Part shown: in pieces, positions 35,939 through 43,624 of the stretch | How the letters are laid out: each line of letters begins with the position of its first letter | How positions within the stretch are numbered: position 1 is the first letter of the stretch | Assembly: GCA_041687435.1 (NCBI GenBank) | Contig: JAWLBX010000010.1 | Coordinates: forward strand, 73,161-137,160 | Reading direction: 5' to 3' | Length of the DNA stretch: 64,000 nucleotides | DNA from: JACKII01 sp041687435 | Lineage (GTDB): Bacteria > Pseudomonadota > Alphaproteobacteria > Bin95 | Position numbers and translations under genes: made by a program | The notes under the pieces: model-generated | The model's input: only the letters and a program-made list of their open reading frames with translations | Databases searched by the model: none | Told to the model about the DNA's origin: nothing

Positions 35939-36587
35939 CTACGTCCGACGCGAGCGGGTCAGGCCGAGAGCGATCACGCCGCCGCTTGCCAATGCCAAAA
36001 CGCCCGGCTCAACGGCGGATGTGCTCGCGCCCCTACCTGGGATAATGATCGAGTAGTTGTAATTGACCTCGCTGGTGGAGGTCGCGGAGGAACCGACGAT
36101 TGTGAAGACGCCCGTTCTCGGCGACACATAATCGGTGCCTTCGATCGCATCGATATCGAAGTTCGCGATCAGAGTTTGCGTTCCAGGAAAACTGAGAATG
36201 TCGATCGAATTGGTATTCGTGATAACAAAATCGATCACGCCCGATTGTTCCAACGGACCGGGACCGGTCGTTCGCGTAAAGTTGATCGAGAATGTCACGC
36301 CATTGTTGACCGCGCCCTCTATCAGGCTGACGGTTGGCGGCAGGGTCAGGCTGAACGGGTCCGCATTGAGGAACTCGAACGACCGGGACGAAACCGTGAT
36401 CGTCGCGAAGGACAGCGTGCTGACATTTTCGACGAACCTATTCGTCGACAACCCTTCGCCACCGCCCTGAATAGAAGCCTACTCGCCATCCGGAGCATAA
36501 ACAAATAATGCGTGCGCCGGAGACGTGGCGGCACCAGCCAGCGCGAGCGCTCCAGCGGCCACAATGAAGCGGATTGGGGTTTTTCAT
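35939..36587 (-). pseudogene. PEP-CTERM-type surface protein, broken N-terminus
   Basis: The C-terminal 170 residues are open and end with a sorting-like tail: VEPG, a hydrophobic stretch and a TRSRR end. The N-terminus is damaged twice. ATG 36587 with upstream AGGA starts MKNP, then needs a one-base slip (five A or four C) to enter RFIVAAGALALAGAATSPA, a signal peptide ending AHA. That frame then meets an in-frame TAG at 36481-36479 before continuing into the long frame. The only other start is a poor TTG at 36451 without any signal peptide. Intact, it would be an exported beta-rich protein of about 210 residues. It has a sigma-54 type promoter upstream. Confidence 0.7.
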
Positions 36588-36834
36588 GGTCGACTCGTTT
36601 CCTGCCGATCGGCGCCTGCTATCACGCCAGATTCGGGCGGTTCTTTTTCCTGATGCTCAGCCGTAAGGGCGCAAGCTGCGGGCCAAAACAGTTGTAAAAC
36701 AACGCTGTCGTCAACGCCTTATGATTGCAAGGATTATCGAGGGGGAGGCGAGCAGGGTGCCTGCGGGTACTGTAAGGTTTTCCCGCGATGGCAACCGGTT
36801 GAGTGGTACGCGATTGGGTTATCGGCAAATAAAA
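36588..36834. other. Intergenic leader region of the first PEP-CTERM gene
   Basis: No gene. It contains the sigma-54 type site at 36670-36685 and, upstream of that on the minus strand, an inverted repeat TTGTAAAACAA (about 36692-36702), a possible activator site. The rest shows nothing clear. Confidence 0.4.
36670..36685 (-). promoter_or_regulatory. Sigma-54 type promoter of the first PEP-CTERM gene
   Basis: Minus-strand TTGGCCCGCAGCTTGCG has GG and GC separated by ten bases and both the TGGC and TTGC cores; two positions differ from the consensus. It lies about 82 bases before ATG 36587. Confidence 0.55.
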
Positions 36835-36868
36835 ACGGCGGCCCCATGCGGAGCCGCCGTTCGGTTTT
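36831..36868 (-). terminator. Terminator of the middle PEP-CTERM gene
   Basis: ACGGCGGC and GCCGCCGT form an eight-base stem (36835-36842 and 36853-36860) followed on the minus strand by TTTTTATTT. It lies 40 bases past the stop of the gene at 36900. Confidence 0.8.
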
Positions 36869-36899
36869 GCTACACCCTGTAACGGGCGCACATAACCTC

Positions 36900-37565
36900 T
36901 TATATGCGGCGGCGAACCACCGCGATGCCGATCAGACCAACACCGGCCAGGGCCAGAAGACCTGGCTCGGATACTGTGCGCAGGTCCGGCGGGACCGAGA
37001 TGGTGAAGGTGCCGCCACCCGTGCCATCGGCGGTGTTGATTGAGCCGCCAAAGGACCAGGAGCCGGCTTCCGCACCGTAGAATGTGCCGCCATCGTCGGC
37101 GGTCAGCAGGCCGCCAGACTGGAAGGACTGGTTCGAACCACCGACCGGACCAATATTCACGAACGTCGTGTTGCCGAGCGTGAAGGTCACGGTGCCGGTC
37201 TCGGCGCCAAGCCCATTGGTCTCCGCCGGATCGGTCACGAGGGACCGGTCGAAGCTGAACGCGAAGGTTTGGCCGCTGTTCGCGCCGGCGGACGCCTGCA
37301 GCGTGATCGACAAGCCGCCAAGCAGATTAATGACGCTGTTGTCGACGCTGGCAAGTTCTTCCGTGCCGCCGAACGCGATGCCCGGCTGGGCCACCGAAGT
37401 GCCGATGGTGAAGGTTTCACCGGCATCGATGGGCGGGGCTTCGTTGAGGCTGACAGTGACGCCAAACGAAAAGGTGGCAAATTCGCCGATATCGGCGTAC
37501 GGGGCCGCGGCGGCCGGTGCCGAAAGTAGCGCGGCGGCAGCGGCGGCAGCTAAAGCGATACGCAT
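36900..37565 (-). CDS. PEP-CTERM sorting domain protein (intact)
   Basis: A 221-residue exported protein. The signal peptide MRIALAAAAAAALLSAPAAA is followed by a Thr/Gly/Ser-rich beta domain. The C-terminal tail has SEPG, a hydrophobic helix LLALAGVGLIGIAVV and RRRI, the three-part signal that an exosortase cuts. Such proteins are placed at the cell surface, often with exopolysaccharide. AGGAGA precedes ATG 37565; the frame is open 20 codons upstream without support. It has a terminator and a strong sigma-54 type promoter. The passenger domain resembles no known family by eye. Confidence 0.85.
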   Translation of the reverse strand: MRIALAAAAAAALLSAPAAAAPYADIGEFATFSFGVTVSLNEAPPIDAGETFTIGTSVAQPGIAFGGTEELASVDNSVINLLGGLSITLQASAGANSGQTFAFSFDRSLVTDPAETNGLGAETGTVTFTLGNTTFVNIGPVGGSNQSFQSGGLLTADDGGTFYGAEAGSWSFGGSINTADGTGGGTFTISVPPDLRTVSEPGLLALAGVGLIGIAVVRRRI

Positions 37566-37645
37566 AGCGTTCTCTCCTGCTCTATTAGAGACAAACACCG
37601 CTGCGCTTATCGCAACGGATATCAAACATCTGACGCACCGTTAGA

Positions 37646-37661
37646 TGCAAGGGGTGTGCCA
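37646..37661 (-). promoter_or_regulatory. Sigma-54 type promoter of the intact PEP-CTERM gene
   Basis: Minus-strand CTGGCACACCCCTTGCA matches the consensus TGGCACG-N4-TTGC at all but one position, with GG-N10-GC spacing. It lies about 80 bases before ATG 37565. Confidence 0.7.
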
Positions 37662-38111
37662 GACTCGGCGATGCCTCGTGATAACGGCTTGGTGCGGTGT
37701 GAATCCGCGCCTTTGCCAGGCTGTTGCGCTGGAGGTGTCGCGCCCAATTTTTGTAAAGCCGGAGCATTTGTGTAAAATATGCTAAACATCAATCGGGCCG
37801 TAAAGCAGATGATTCTGGTAAATTTGACGATGGTCCTGTGAATATGAGTGTGGCAAGAGCGTCATTCTAATGGCATGATTGCATACAGAACATTCCGGTT
37901 ATATGGAATTGCGGAAAATACCTTAGTATAATGCCCGCATATATTAAGAGTTAAAAAAATATACATGTAAGTATTTTCCGATACCAGTATGCGAAAAAGC
38001 TATAAATGTATGCTTTGAATCGCGCAGATATGTGCCGTTGCTGCGGGTTATGGTGCGGTTTCTGGGGCCGAATTTGGGTGCTCGCGAAACATTCGAAAGG
38101 TGGCAAGAGTT
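37662..38111. other. AT-rich divergent control region between two PEP-CTERM genes
   Basis: No credible gene. The stretch is visibly richer in A and T than its surroundings, especially 37740-38030. It includes an exact ten-base inverted repeat CGGAAAATAC (37912-37921) and GTATTTTCCG (37971-37980). It separates two divergent sigma-54 type promoters and is where shared activator sites would be expected. Confidence 0.6.
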
Positions 38112-38127
38112 TGGCGTGACGGTTGCA
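38112..38127 (+). promoter_or_regulatory. Sigma-54 type promoter of the third PEP-CTERM gene
   Basis: TTGGCGTGACGGTTGCA has the exact GG-N10-GC spacing and TTGCA at -12, with two changes in the -24 half. It lies about 104 bases before ATG 38231. Confidence 0.6.
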
Positions 38128-38230
38128 TAACTGAGTATATGTGAGCCCCGTGACAGCGGGTTCCCAAAATTATTAAGTGGCGAAGGTGCCGGAGCCGGAT
38201 CGCGGCAATGATGGGTTAGGAGCGATGATA

Positions 38231-38928
38231 ATGCGTTCGATTTTGGTGGCTGCGGTGGCCTTCGTTGTCGGTGTTTCGGGCGCTTTGGCCGGTCCATTGG
38301 CCCCGGGTGTGGTGCAGGATGGTCTGGAATTCGGCGGGACGTTCCAGAACCCGATGTCGCTGTTGGCCGGAGACACAATCACGATGGAAGGGTTGACCCC
38401 GAACACGGACCAGGCGCGGTACATGATGGGCGCAGACGTTTTGGCTAGCGCGGGCGCTTACGAGTTGGCTGGCGTGGAAGTCGCCGGACTGGCGCCATTC
38501 GATCTTGTCATCGCGACAGGCGCCGGCAATAATGGCATTTCGCTCAATCTCAATTACGACAGGTCTCGCGTCGTCAATCGCGGCTTCCTGATGGGCGCCG
38601 ACGATCAGACTGGAATCCTGAATGCGACGATTACGTCGACGCTGGCGGCGGACGTCTTTCAGGTATTTACCGGCCTGTTCACCCAGACTGTGTTGTTCAT
38701 GGGTGGCGAGTTGGTATTTGACGATGGTGCCGGCGTTTATAACGCCAACATGCCGGGTTCGCGGAACCTGATCGGTGTGTTCGCATCGGATAACGATCTT
38801 GTTTCGCTATCTTTCGGAGTGTCGACCGTCGATTTCCAGTTTCCGACTGCGTCGCCGGAGCGAGCATTATTGCGCTGATCGGTGCGGGCATTCTGGGTGC
38901 TGGGCTGATGGGGCGGCGTTGCCGCTGA
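38231..38928 (+). pseudogene. PEP-CTERM-type surface protein, sorting signal lost by frameshift
   Basis: ATG 38231 follows AGGAG at eight bases. The signal peptide MRSILVAAVAFVVGVSGALA leads a secreted domain of about 190 residues. The written frame ends at TGA 38876-38878 with ASPERALLR. If one base is added near 38861 (GAGCGAGC to GAGCCGAGC), it reads SPEPSIIALIGAGILGAGLM, then GRRCR and stop at 38926-38928, a textbook PEP-CTERM tail. So the gene once had, or still has, this signal. As written the product would be secreted but not sorted. Confidence 0.75.
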
Positions 38929-39071
38929 CCCGTCATCTTTTCGAGTTGTCATAAACGTGTTGGCGTCGGCTTTGGGTGATCGAAGCCGCCGCCGGCGTTT
39001 TCGCTGGCTGACATTGGACGTTAGGCCTAGGCTTCTACCGGAGGATTACACTGGCAAAAGGAGCCTGAGCC

Positions 39072-39830
39072 ATGCCGCGTTTCGATGGCAAGGTTGCCCT
39101 GGTCACTGGCGCGGCGTCCGGTATCGGCCGTGTTACGGCGAAGGCCCTGGCAACGGAGGGTGCCTGGGTTGCGCTGGCCGATATCAATACATCGGCCGGT
39201 GAGGCAGCGGCTGCTGAACTGGGCGCATCCGGCTATTTCGTTCCGCTCGACGTAACCAGCGAGGAGTCGTGGCAAGCGGCTTATGCCATGGTAAGGGAAC
39301 GGTTCGGCGGCCTGAACGTGCTGGTCAATGCGGCCGGTATCTCCCCGGGCGATACGGTGGAGAATGCCAGTCTGGAGCACTGGCACAAGGTTCATGCCAT
39401 CTGTCTCGACGGTGTCTTTCTTGGCTGTAAACATGGCGTGCCGTTGATCCACGGCTCCGGTGGCGGGGCGATTGTCAACATTTCCAGCGTGGCCGGCCTG
39501 ATCGGCGTGCCTCGGTTGGTGTCCTATTCCTCGGCGAAGGCCGGGGTTCGCAACCTGACCAAGTCGGTGGCACTGTATTGCGAACAAATGGGTTATGCCA
39601 TCCGCTGCAATTCCGTCCACCCTGGATCGATCAACACGCCGATCCTTCGCCAGACCCATGGCGGCAAACTGGAGCCGCGCCATGTCGAGGCGCGCGAACG
39701 TTCCATTCCTATGGGCCGCATCGGCCGGCCGGAAGAGGTAGCGAAGCCAATCCTTTTCCTCGCCTCGGACGATGCCAGCTTTATCACCGGCACGGAATTG
39801 GTGGTCGATGGCGGCTATACCGCCCGCTGA
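39072..39830 (+). CDS. SDR family oxidoreductase (first of tandem pair)
   Basis: A 252-residue classical short-chain dehydrogenase. Cofactor loop TGAASGIG (about 12-19), NAAG, catalytic Ser in NISSVAG and YSSAK (Tyr-xxx-Lys). An Asp at the end of the second beta strand (LADIN) favours NAD over NADP. It resembles cyclopentanol- or 3-hydroxy-type dehydrogenases. The second copy follows after 54 bases on the same strand, so they are probably cotranscribed. Confidence 0.88.
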   Translation: MPRFDGKVALVTGAASGIGRVTAKALATEGAWVALADINTSAGEAAAAELGASGYFVPLDVTSEESWQAAYAMVRERFGGLNVLVNAAGISPGDTVENASLEHWHKVHAICLDGVFLGCKHGVPLIHGSGGGAIVNISSVAGLIGVPRLVSYSSAKAGVRNLTKSVALYCEQMGYAIRCNSVHPGSINTPILRQTHGGKLEPRHVEARERSIPMGRIGRPEEVAKPILFLASDDASFITGTELVVDGGYTAR

Positions 39831-39884
39831 CTGCGCGCACTGGCGTAAACGACCATCGAACCTAAGAAATGGAGAGGATTTGCT

Positions 39885-40679
39885 ATGCCCAACCGTCCTG
39901 GACGCATCGAGGGCAAGGTCGCGCTGATCACCGGCGGCGCTTCCGGTCTCGGCCAAGCCACGGCCGAGTTGTTCGCCGAAGAAGGCGGGCGCGTCATGAT
40001 TGCCGACATCGATACGGCCCGCGGCGAAGCGGTCGCCGCATCACTGGGGGCGGCTGGCGCATTCGTCCGGCTCGACGTGACGGAGGAGGCTGGTTGGGTT
40101 GCAGCCATATCGGCCACGCAGGCCCATTTTGGCGGCCTGCACGTGCTGGTTCAGAGTGCCGGCATTGCCATTACCGCGGCGGTGACGGAGACCAGTCTGG
40201 AGGATTGGCGCCGCGTCCATGCGATTGACCTGGATGGCGTCTTCCTCGGCTGCAAGCATGCTGTCCCAGCGATTGCCGCAGCCACTACCGACCCGGATAG
40301 CGGTTCCGCCAGCGGTTCCATCGTGAATATCTCGTCGATTGCCGGCATTATCGCCGGGCACAATATGGCCGCCTACAATTCCGCAAAGGCGGGAGTGCGG
40401 CACCTCTCCAAGTCTGTGGCGCTGCATTGCGCCCGGCAAGGTTTTGCGATCCGCTGCAACTCGGTGCATCCGACCTTCATCGATACGCCGATCCTGGACG
40501 ACGTGGCGGGCAACATGGACCGTGATCAGGCGCTCGCCAAGCTGGGCCGTCAGGTGCCGATGGGGCGGGTTGGCCAGCCGCGCGAGGTCGCTTATGGCAT
40601 TCTGTACCTCGCATCCGATGAGTCGAGCTATACCACGGGTTCGGAACTGCTTATCGACGGGGGCATTGCGGCGATGTAG
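39885..40679 (+). CDS. SDR family oxidoreductase (second of tandem pair)
   Basis: A 264-residue paralogue of the gene before it, with TGGASGLG, NISSIAG and YNSAK. IADID again suggests NAD. Both proteins share the sequence LDGVFLGCKHAVP and similar ends (IDGG), so they arose by duplication. AGAGG precedes the ATG. The 3' end overlaps a small minus-strand frame by 29 bases. Substrates are unknown. Confidence 0.88.
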   Translation: MPNRPGRIEGKVALITGGASGLGQATAELFAEEGGRVMIADIDTARGEAVAASLGAAGAFVRLDVTEEAGWVAAISATQAHFGGLHVLVQSAGIAITAAVTETSLEDWRRVHAIDLDGVFLGCKHAVPAIAAATTDPDSGSASGSIVNISSIAGIIAGHNMAAYNSAKAGVRHLSKSVALHCARQGFAIRCNSVHPTFIDTPILDDVAGNMDRDQALAKLGRQVPMGRVGQPREVAYGILYLASDESSYTTGSELLIDGGIAAM

Positions 40680-40854
40680 AGCCGCCCTCAAACTGGGAGG
40701 CTGCGCTGTCATTATCGTCAGCTGGTGACGCATCTGTGCGCTCTGGCAGCAAATCCCACGTGTCCAGCAAATGGCTCAGTTCTGGTGAGGTTAGCGCATA
40801 GTATGAGAATACCTGAAGAAAATTGTTCGGGCCCAGGCAGCGAATGGTGGTCAT
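40651..40854 (-). CDS. Small unknown protein, divergent from the iron-binding protein gene
   Basis: A 67-residue frame from ATG 40854, starting MTTIRCLGPNNFLQVFSYYA and ending in a polar Ser/Asp-rich tail. GGAGGA lies eight bases before the ATG, a strong ribosome site, and the start faces the two Fur boxes. It overlaps the end of the SDR gene by 29 bases from the other strand. No family is recognised. It may be an iron-regulated small protein, or chance; the strong ribosome site favours a real gene. Confidence 0.45.
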   Translation of the reverse strand: MTTIRCLGPNNFLQVFSYYALTSPELSHLLDTWDLLPERTDASPADDNDSAASQFEGGSTSPQCPRR

Positions 40855-40918
40855 TGGCGGTTCCTCCGGTTGATCGCACGGTCCCATCGTTGGTGTGACG
40901 GGTTGGGGAGTTCAATAT

Positions 40919-40933
40919 TGCGAATGATTCGCA
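40919..40933. promoter_or_regulatory. Fur box 1
   Basis: TGCGAATGATTCGCA is a perfect 7-1-7 palindrome of the Fur type. It sits 73 bases before the start of the Fe(III)-binding protein and 65 bases from the divergent small frame. Confidence 0.8.
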
Positions 40934-40946
40934 TTGATAATGCGGT

Positions 40947-40961
40947 TGCAAATCATTTGCA
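40947..40961. promoter_or_regulatory. Fur box 2
   Basis: TGCAAATCATTTGCA is a second perfect 7-1-7 palindrome, 28 bases centre to centre from the first, with GATAATGC between them that adds a partial site. Tandem boxes fit cooperative Fur binding and strong iron repression. Confidence 0.8.
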
Positions 40962-41005
40962 AATAAGTATTGTCCGCCCAGGCACCGAAAAGGAGAGTCA
41001 ATGCC

Positions 41006-42019
41006 ATGTCCTTCATCAAAACCCTTGCGACCGCCGCTGTCGGGGCGCTCATCGGCACCAGTGCAACGGTGGCTGGCGAGGTGAATGTCTACAGTTATCG
41101 CCAGCCATTCCTGACCGAACCTTTGTTCGAGGCCTTTACGGCCAAGACCGGCCACGAGGTCAATGTCGTCTTTGCCGAAAAGGGCCTGATCGAGCGCGCC
41201 CGTGAGGAAGACCGCTTAAGCCCAATGGATGTGCTGCTGACGGTCGATATCGGTCGCCTGTCCCAGGCCAAAGAGGCCGGCATCACGGCACCTGTGGACG
41301 ATGCCACGATCAATGCGGCGATCCCGGCGCAATACAGAGAGCCGGACGGGCACTGGATTGGCCTGACCAGCCGGATCCGGGTCATTTACGCTGCCAAGGG
41401 CCGGGTCGAAAATGCCAAGGAACTGACCTACGAAGCGTTGGCGGAGCCGCAATACAAAGGTCGCCTCTGCACCCGTTCCGGCAAGCATGTCTACCAGATC
41501 GGTCTGGCTGCTGCGATGATCAACCACCATGGCGAGGCCGGGGCGGAGGAATGGCTTCAGGGCATGAAAGCCAATCTGGCACGCAAGCCCTCGGGCAACG
41601 ATCGATCCCAGGTGAAGGCAATTTGGCAGGGGCAGTGCGATCTGTCGCTTGGCAACCACTATTACTATCTGAAGATGATGGCAGACCCGGACCAACGCGC
41701 CTGGGCCGAGGCTGTGGATGTGATCTTCCCAAATCAGAATGGCCGTGGCGCACACGCCAATATCAGCGGCATGTCGCTGGGGGCGCATGCGCCAAACAAG
41801 GAAGCCGCGCTCGACCTGATGCGGTTCCTCGTCAGCAAGGAAGCGCAGGAAATCTATGCGGAGGTCAATGGCGAGTATCCGCTGCGCGAAAACGCCGAAT
41901 GGTCGGACCAGCTGAAGGATCTGGGCACCTTCCGCATCGACCCGCTGTCGCTGCAGGCGATTTCGGACAAGCGGGGCGAGGCATTGCTGATGACCGACCG
42001 CGTCCGCTACGACCACTAA
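41006..42019 (+). CDS. Fe(III) ABC transporter substrate-binding protein (FutA/FbpA type)
   Basis: A 337-residue periplasmic binding protein with signal peptide (about 1-23, ending TVAGEV). It has the FutA/FbpA-type start VNVYSYRQPFLTEPLFEAF, an early Tyr ligand and the NHYYYLK motif whose adjacent tyrosines bind ferric ion. It delivers Fe(III) to an inner-membrane permease. AGGAGAG precedes ATG 41006. The permease and ATPase are not adjacent, so it is an orphan component. Two Fur boxes sit upstream. Confidence 0.93.
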   Translation: MSFIKTLATAAVGALIGTSATVAGEVNVYSYRQPFLTEPLFEAFTAKTGHEVNVVFAEKGLIERAREEDRLSPMDVLLTVDIGRLSQAKEAGITAPVDDATINAAIPAQYREPDGHWIGLTSRIRVIYAAKGRVENAKELTYEALAEPQYKGRLCTRSGKHVYQIGLAAAMINHHGEAGAEEWLQGMKANLARKPSGNDRSQVKAIWQGQCDLSLGNHYYYLKMMADPDQRAWAEAVDVIFPNQNGRGAHANISGMSLGAHAPNKEAALDLMRFLVSKEAQEIYAEVNGEYPLRENAEWSDQLKDLGTFRIDPLSLQAISDKRGEALLMTDRVRYDH

Positions 42020-42026
42020 GCCCGGT

Positions 42027-42644
42027 TCAGTTTCGATCTGCTGGGGTGGCGAACTCGCGTGTGATGGCTTTACGCACCATCTCCACCCGGTCGCCGCCCC
42101 AGAAAATCTCCTCGCCCACGACGAAGGTCGGCACGCCGAACACGCCGCGCGCTTCCGCCTCCTCAAGAATCCGGCGATAGCGCGCGGCGCCTTTCCCCTC
42201 CTGGAACGTCGCAAATCCACCGGGGTCCGGCGCGCCACAGGATTTTAACACCGCGGTGATTGCTGCCAAATCCTCGATGTCCAGGTCGCGCTTGAAAAAC
42301 CTCTCGAACACTTGGTCATGATAGGCGTCGAATACGCCTTGGTCCTGCGCATAGAGAGCGCCGATATGCGCCGTGCGGCTGTCGAAAATCTTCTTCGGCC
42401 CCAGAACGATCAGCCCGCGTTCGTTGGCGATCCGGCGGGCGTCCATGTACGAATATTTGACCCGCCGCCATTGATGCGGATTGCGGGTCTCGACCGCGCC
42501 CAGGAACTGCGGGATTTCCAGCGTATAAGGGCGCCATTCCAGGGCCAGACCGAAGCTGCCGGCCAAACAGCGGGCGTCTTCGACTGCTAGATAGGCGTAT
42601 GGGCTCTTGTAATCGAAATAGACGATTAGCGATTTTAGGGACAT
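42027..42644 (-). CDS. 2-hydroxychromene-2-carboxylate isomerase family (DsbA fold)
   Basis: A 205-residue kappa-class GST-like protein. The start LIVYFDYKSPYAYLA holds the catalytic Ser in place of the DsbA cysteine pair, and GVFGVPTFVVGEEIFWGGDR is the cis-Pro loop. Known members isomerise HCCA in naphthalene breakdown using glutathione, but many act elsewhere. No aromatic pathway genes are adjacent. It converges on the Fe-binding protein gene, seven bases apart. Confidence 0.85.
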   Translation of the reverse strand: MSLKSLIVYFDYKSPYAYLAVEDARCLAGSFGLALEWRPYTLEIPQFLGAVETRNPHQWRRVKYSYMDARRIANERGLIVLGPKKIFDSRTAHIGALYAQDQGVFDAYHDQVFERFFKRDLDIEDLAAITAVLKSCGAPDPGGFATFQEGKGAARYRRILEEAEARGVFGVPTFVVGEEIFWGGDRVEMVRKAITREFATPADRN

Positions 42645-42796
42645 GCTTGCTTCCTAGACCTTGGTCGATGTGACGTTTCGCGGTCGCACAACAATAAATG
42701 TGCAATGCAATATATTGTAGTGTCCGCGCTTGTCCGGCGGACTCGACTCCCGGACCTTGACGTGGACACGGCGGCTTTACAATGGAGGATGCATCA

Positions 42797-43519
42797 ATGG
42801 ATCACGTAGCCATCGTCACCGGCGGAACCCGCGGCATTGGCCGCGCGATTTGTGAGGAACTGCACGCCGCCGGTGCAAAGGTCGCAGCGAATTATGGCGG
42901 CAATGACGAGGCGGCATCCCGCTTCACAGCAGAGACGGGTATCCGGGCCTATAAATTCGACGTGTCCGACTATGATGCGTGTCAGGATGGCGTCGCCCGG
43001 ATCATCGCCGACCTGGGCAAGGTCGATATCCTGGTGAACAATGCCGGCGTTACCCGCGACGCAACCATCATGAACATGACACGTGCCGATTGGGATGCGG
43101 TGGTTCACACCAATCTGGGCTCGTGCTTCAATATGGTGCATGCGGTGTGGAACAGCATGCGCGAACAGAATTTTGGCCGCATCATCAATATCGGCTCGAT
43201 TAACGGCCAGGGTGGCCAATACGGCCAAGTGAATTACGCTGCCTCCAAGTCCGGAATTCATGGCTTTACCAAGGCGTTGGCACAGGAAGGCGCACGCTTC
43301 GGCATTACCGTCAATGCATTGGCGCCGGGCTATGTGGATACGGACATGGTAGCGGCAGTGCCGGAGCGGGTGCTGGAGAAGATCATCAACAACATTCCAA
43401 TGCGCCGCCTTGGCAAGGCGCACGATATCGCGCGTGGCGTGGTATTCCTCTGCGGCGAGGATGCAGACTTCATCACCGGCTCGACGCTGTCGATCAACGG
43501 CGGCCAACATATGTATTGA
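42797..43519 (+). CDS. phbB: Acetoacetyl-CoA reductase
   Basis: A 240-residue SDR that reduces acetoacetyl-CoA with NADPH to (R)-3-hydroxybutyryl-CoA for polyhydroxybutyrate. TGGTRGIG, NNAG, YAASK and especially SINGQGGQYGQVNYAASKSG with the end LSINGGQHMY are typical of PhbB. GGAGGA sits nine bases before ATG 42797; an earlier in-frame ATG lies inside that region. No phbA or phbC is adjacent. FabG is the alternative, but the C-terminus fits PhbB better. Confidence 0.9.
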   Translation: MDHVAIVTGGTRGIGRAICEELHAAGAKVAANYGGNDEAASRFTAETGIRAYKFDVSDYDACQDGVARIIADLGKVDILVNNAGVTRDATIMNMTRADWDAVVHTNLGSCFNMVHAVWNSMREQNFGRIINIGSINGQGGQYGQVNYAASKSGIHGFTKALAQEGARFGITVNALAPGYVDTDMVAAVPERVLEKIINNIPMRRLGKAHDIARGVVFLCGEDADFITGSTLSINGGQHMY

Positions 43520-43624
43520 CCGGCGATGCGTTGACAGGGCGGCGCGGCTGCCCTTGCTTTTGTGCCCGCTGGCTTGTAGTGCCGATGGCCTTGGCTTCCT
43601 CTGGATGAAAGGGTTTGGCGAGCC

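Noticed and set aside
37944..38378. Minus-strand frame over the AT-rich control region
   Set aside because: Runs through promoter DNA and the antisense of a signal peptide; no ribosome site or family.
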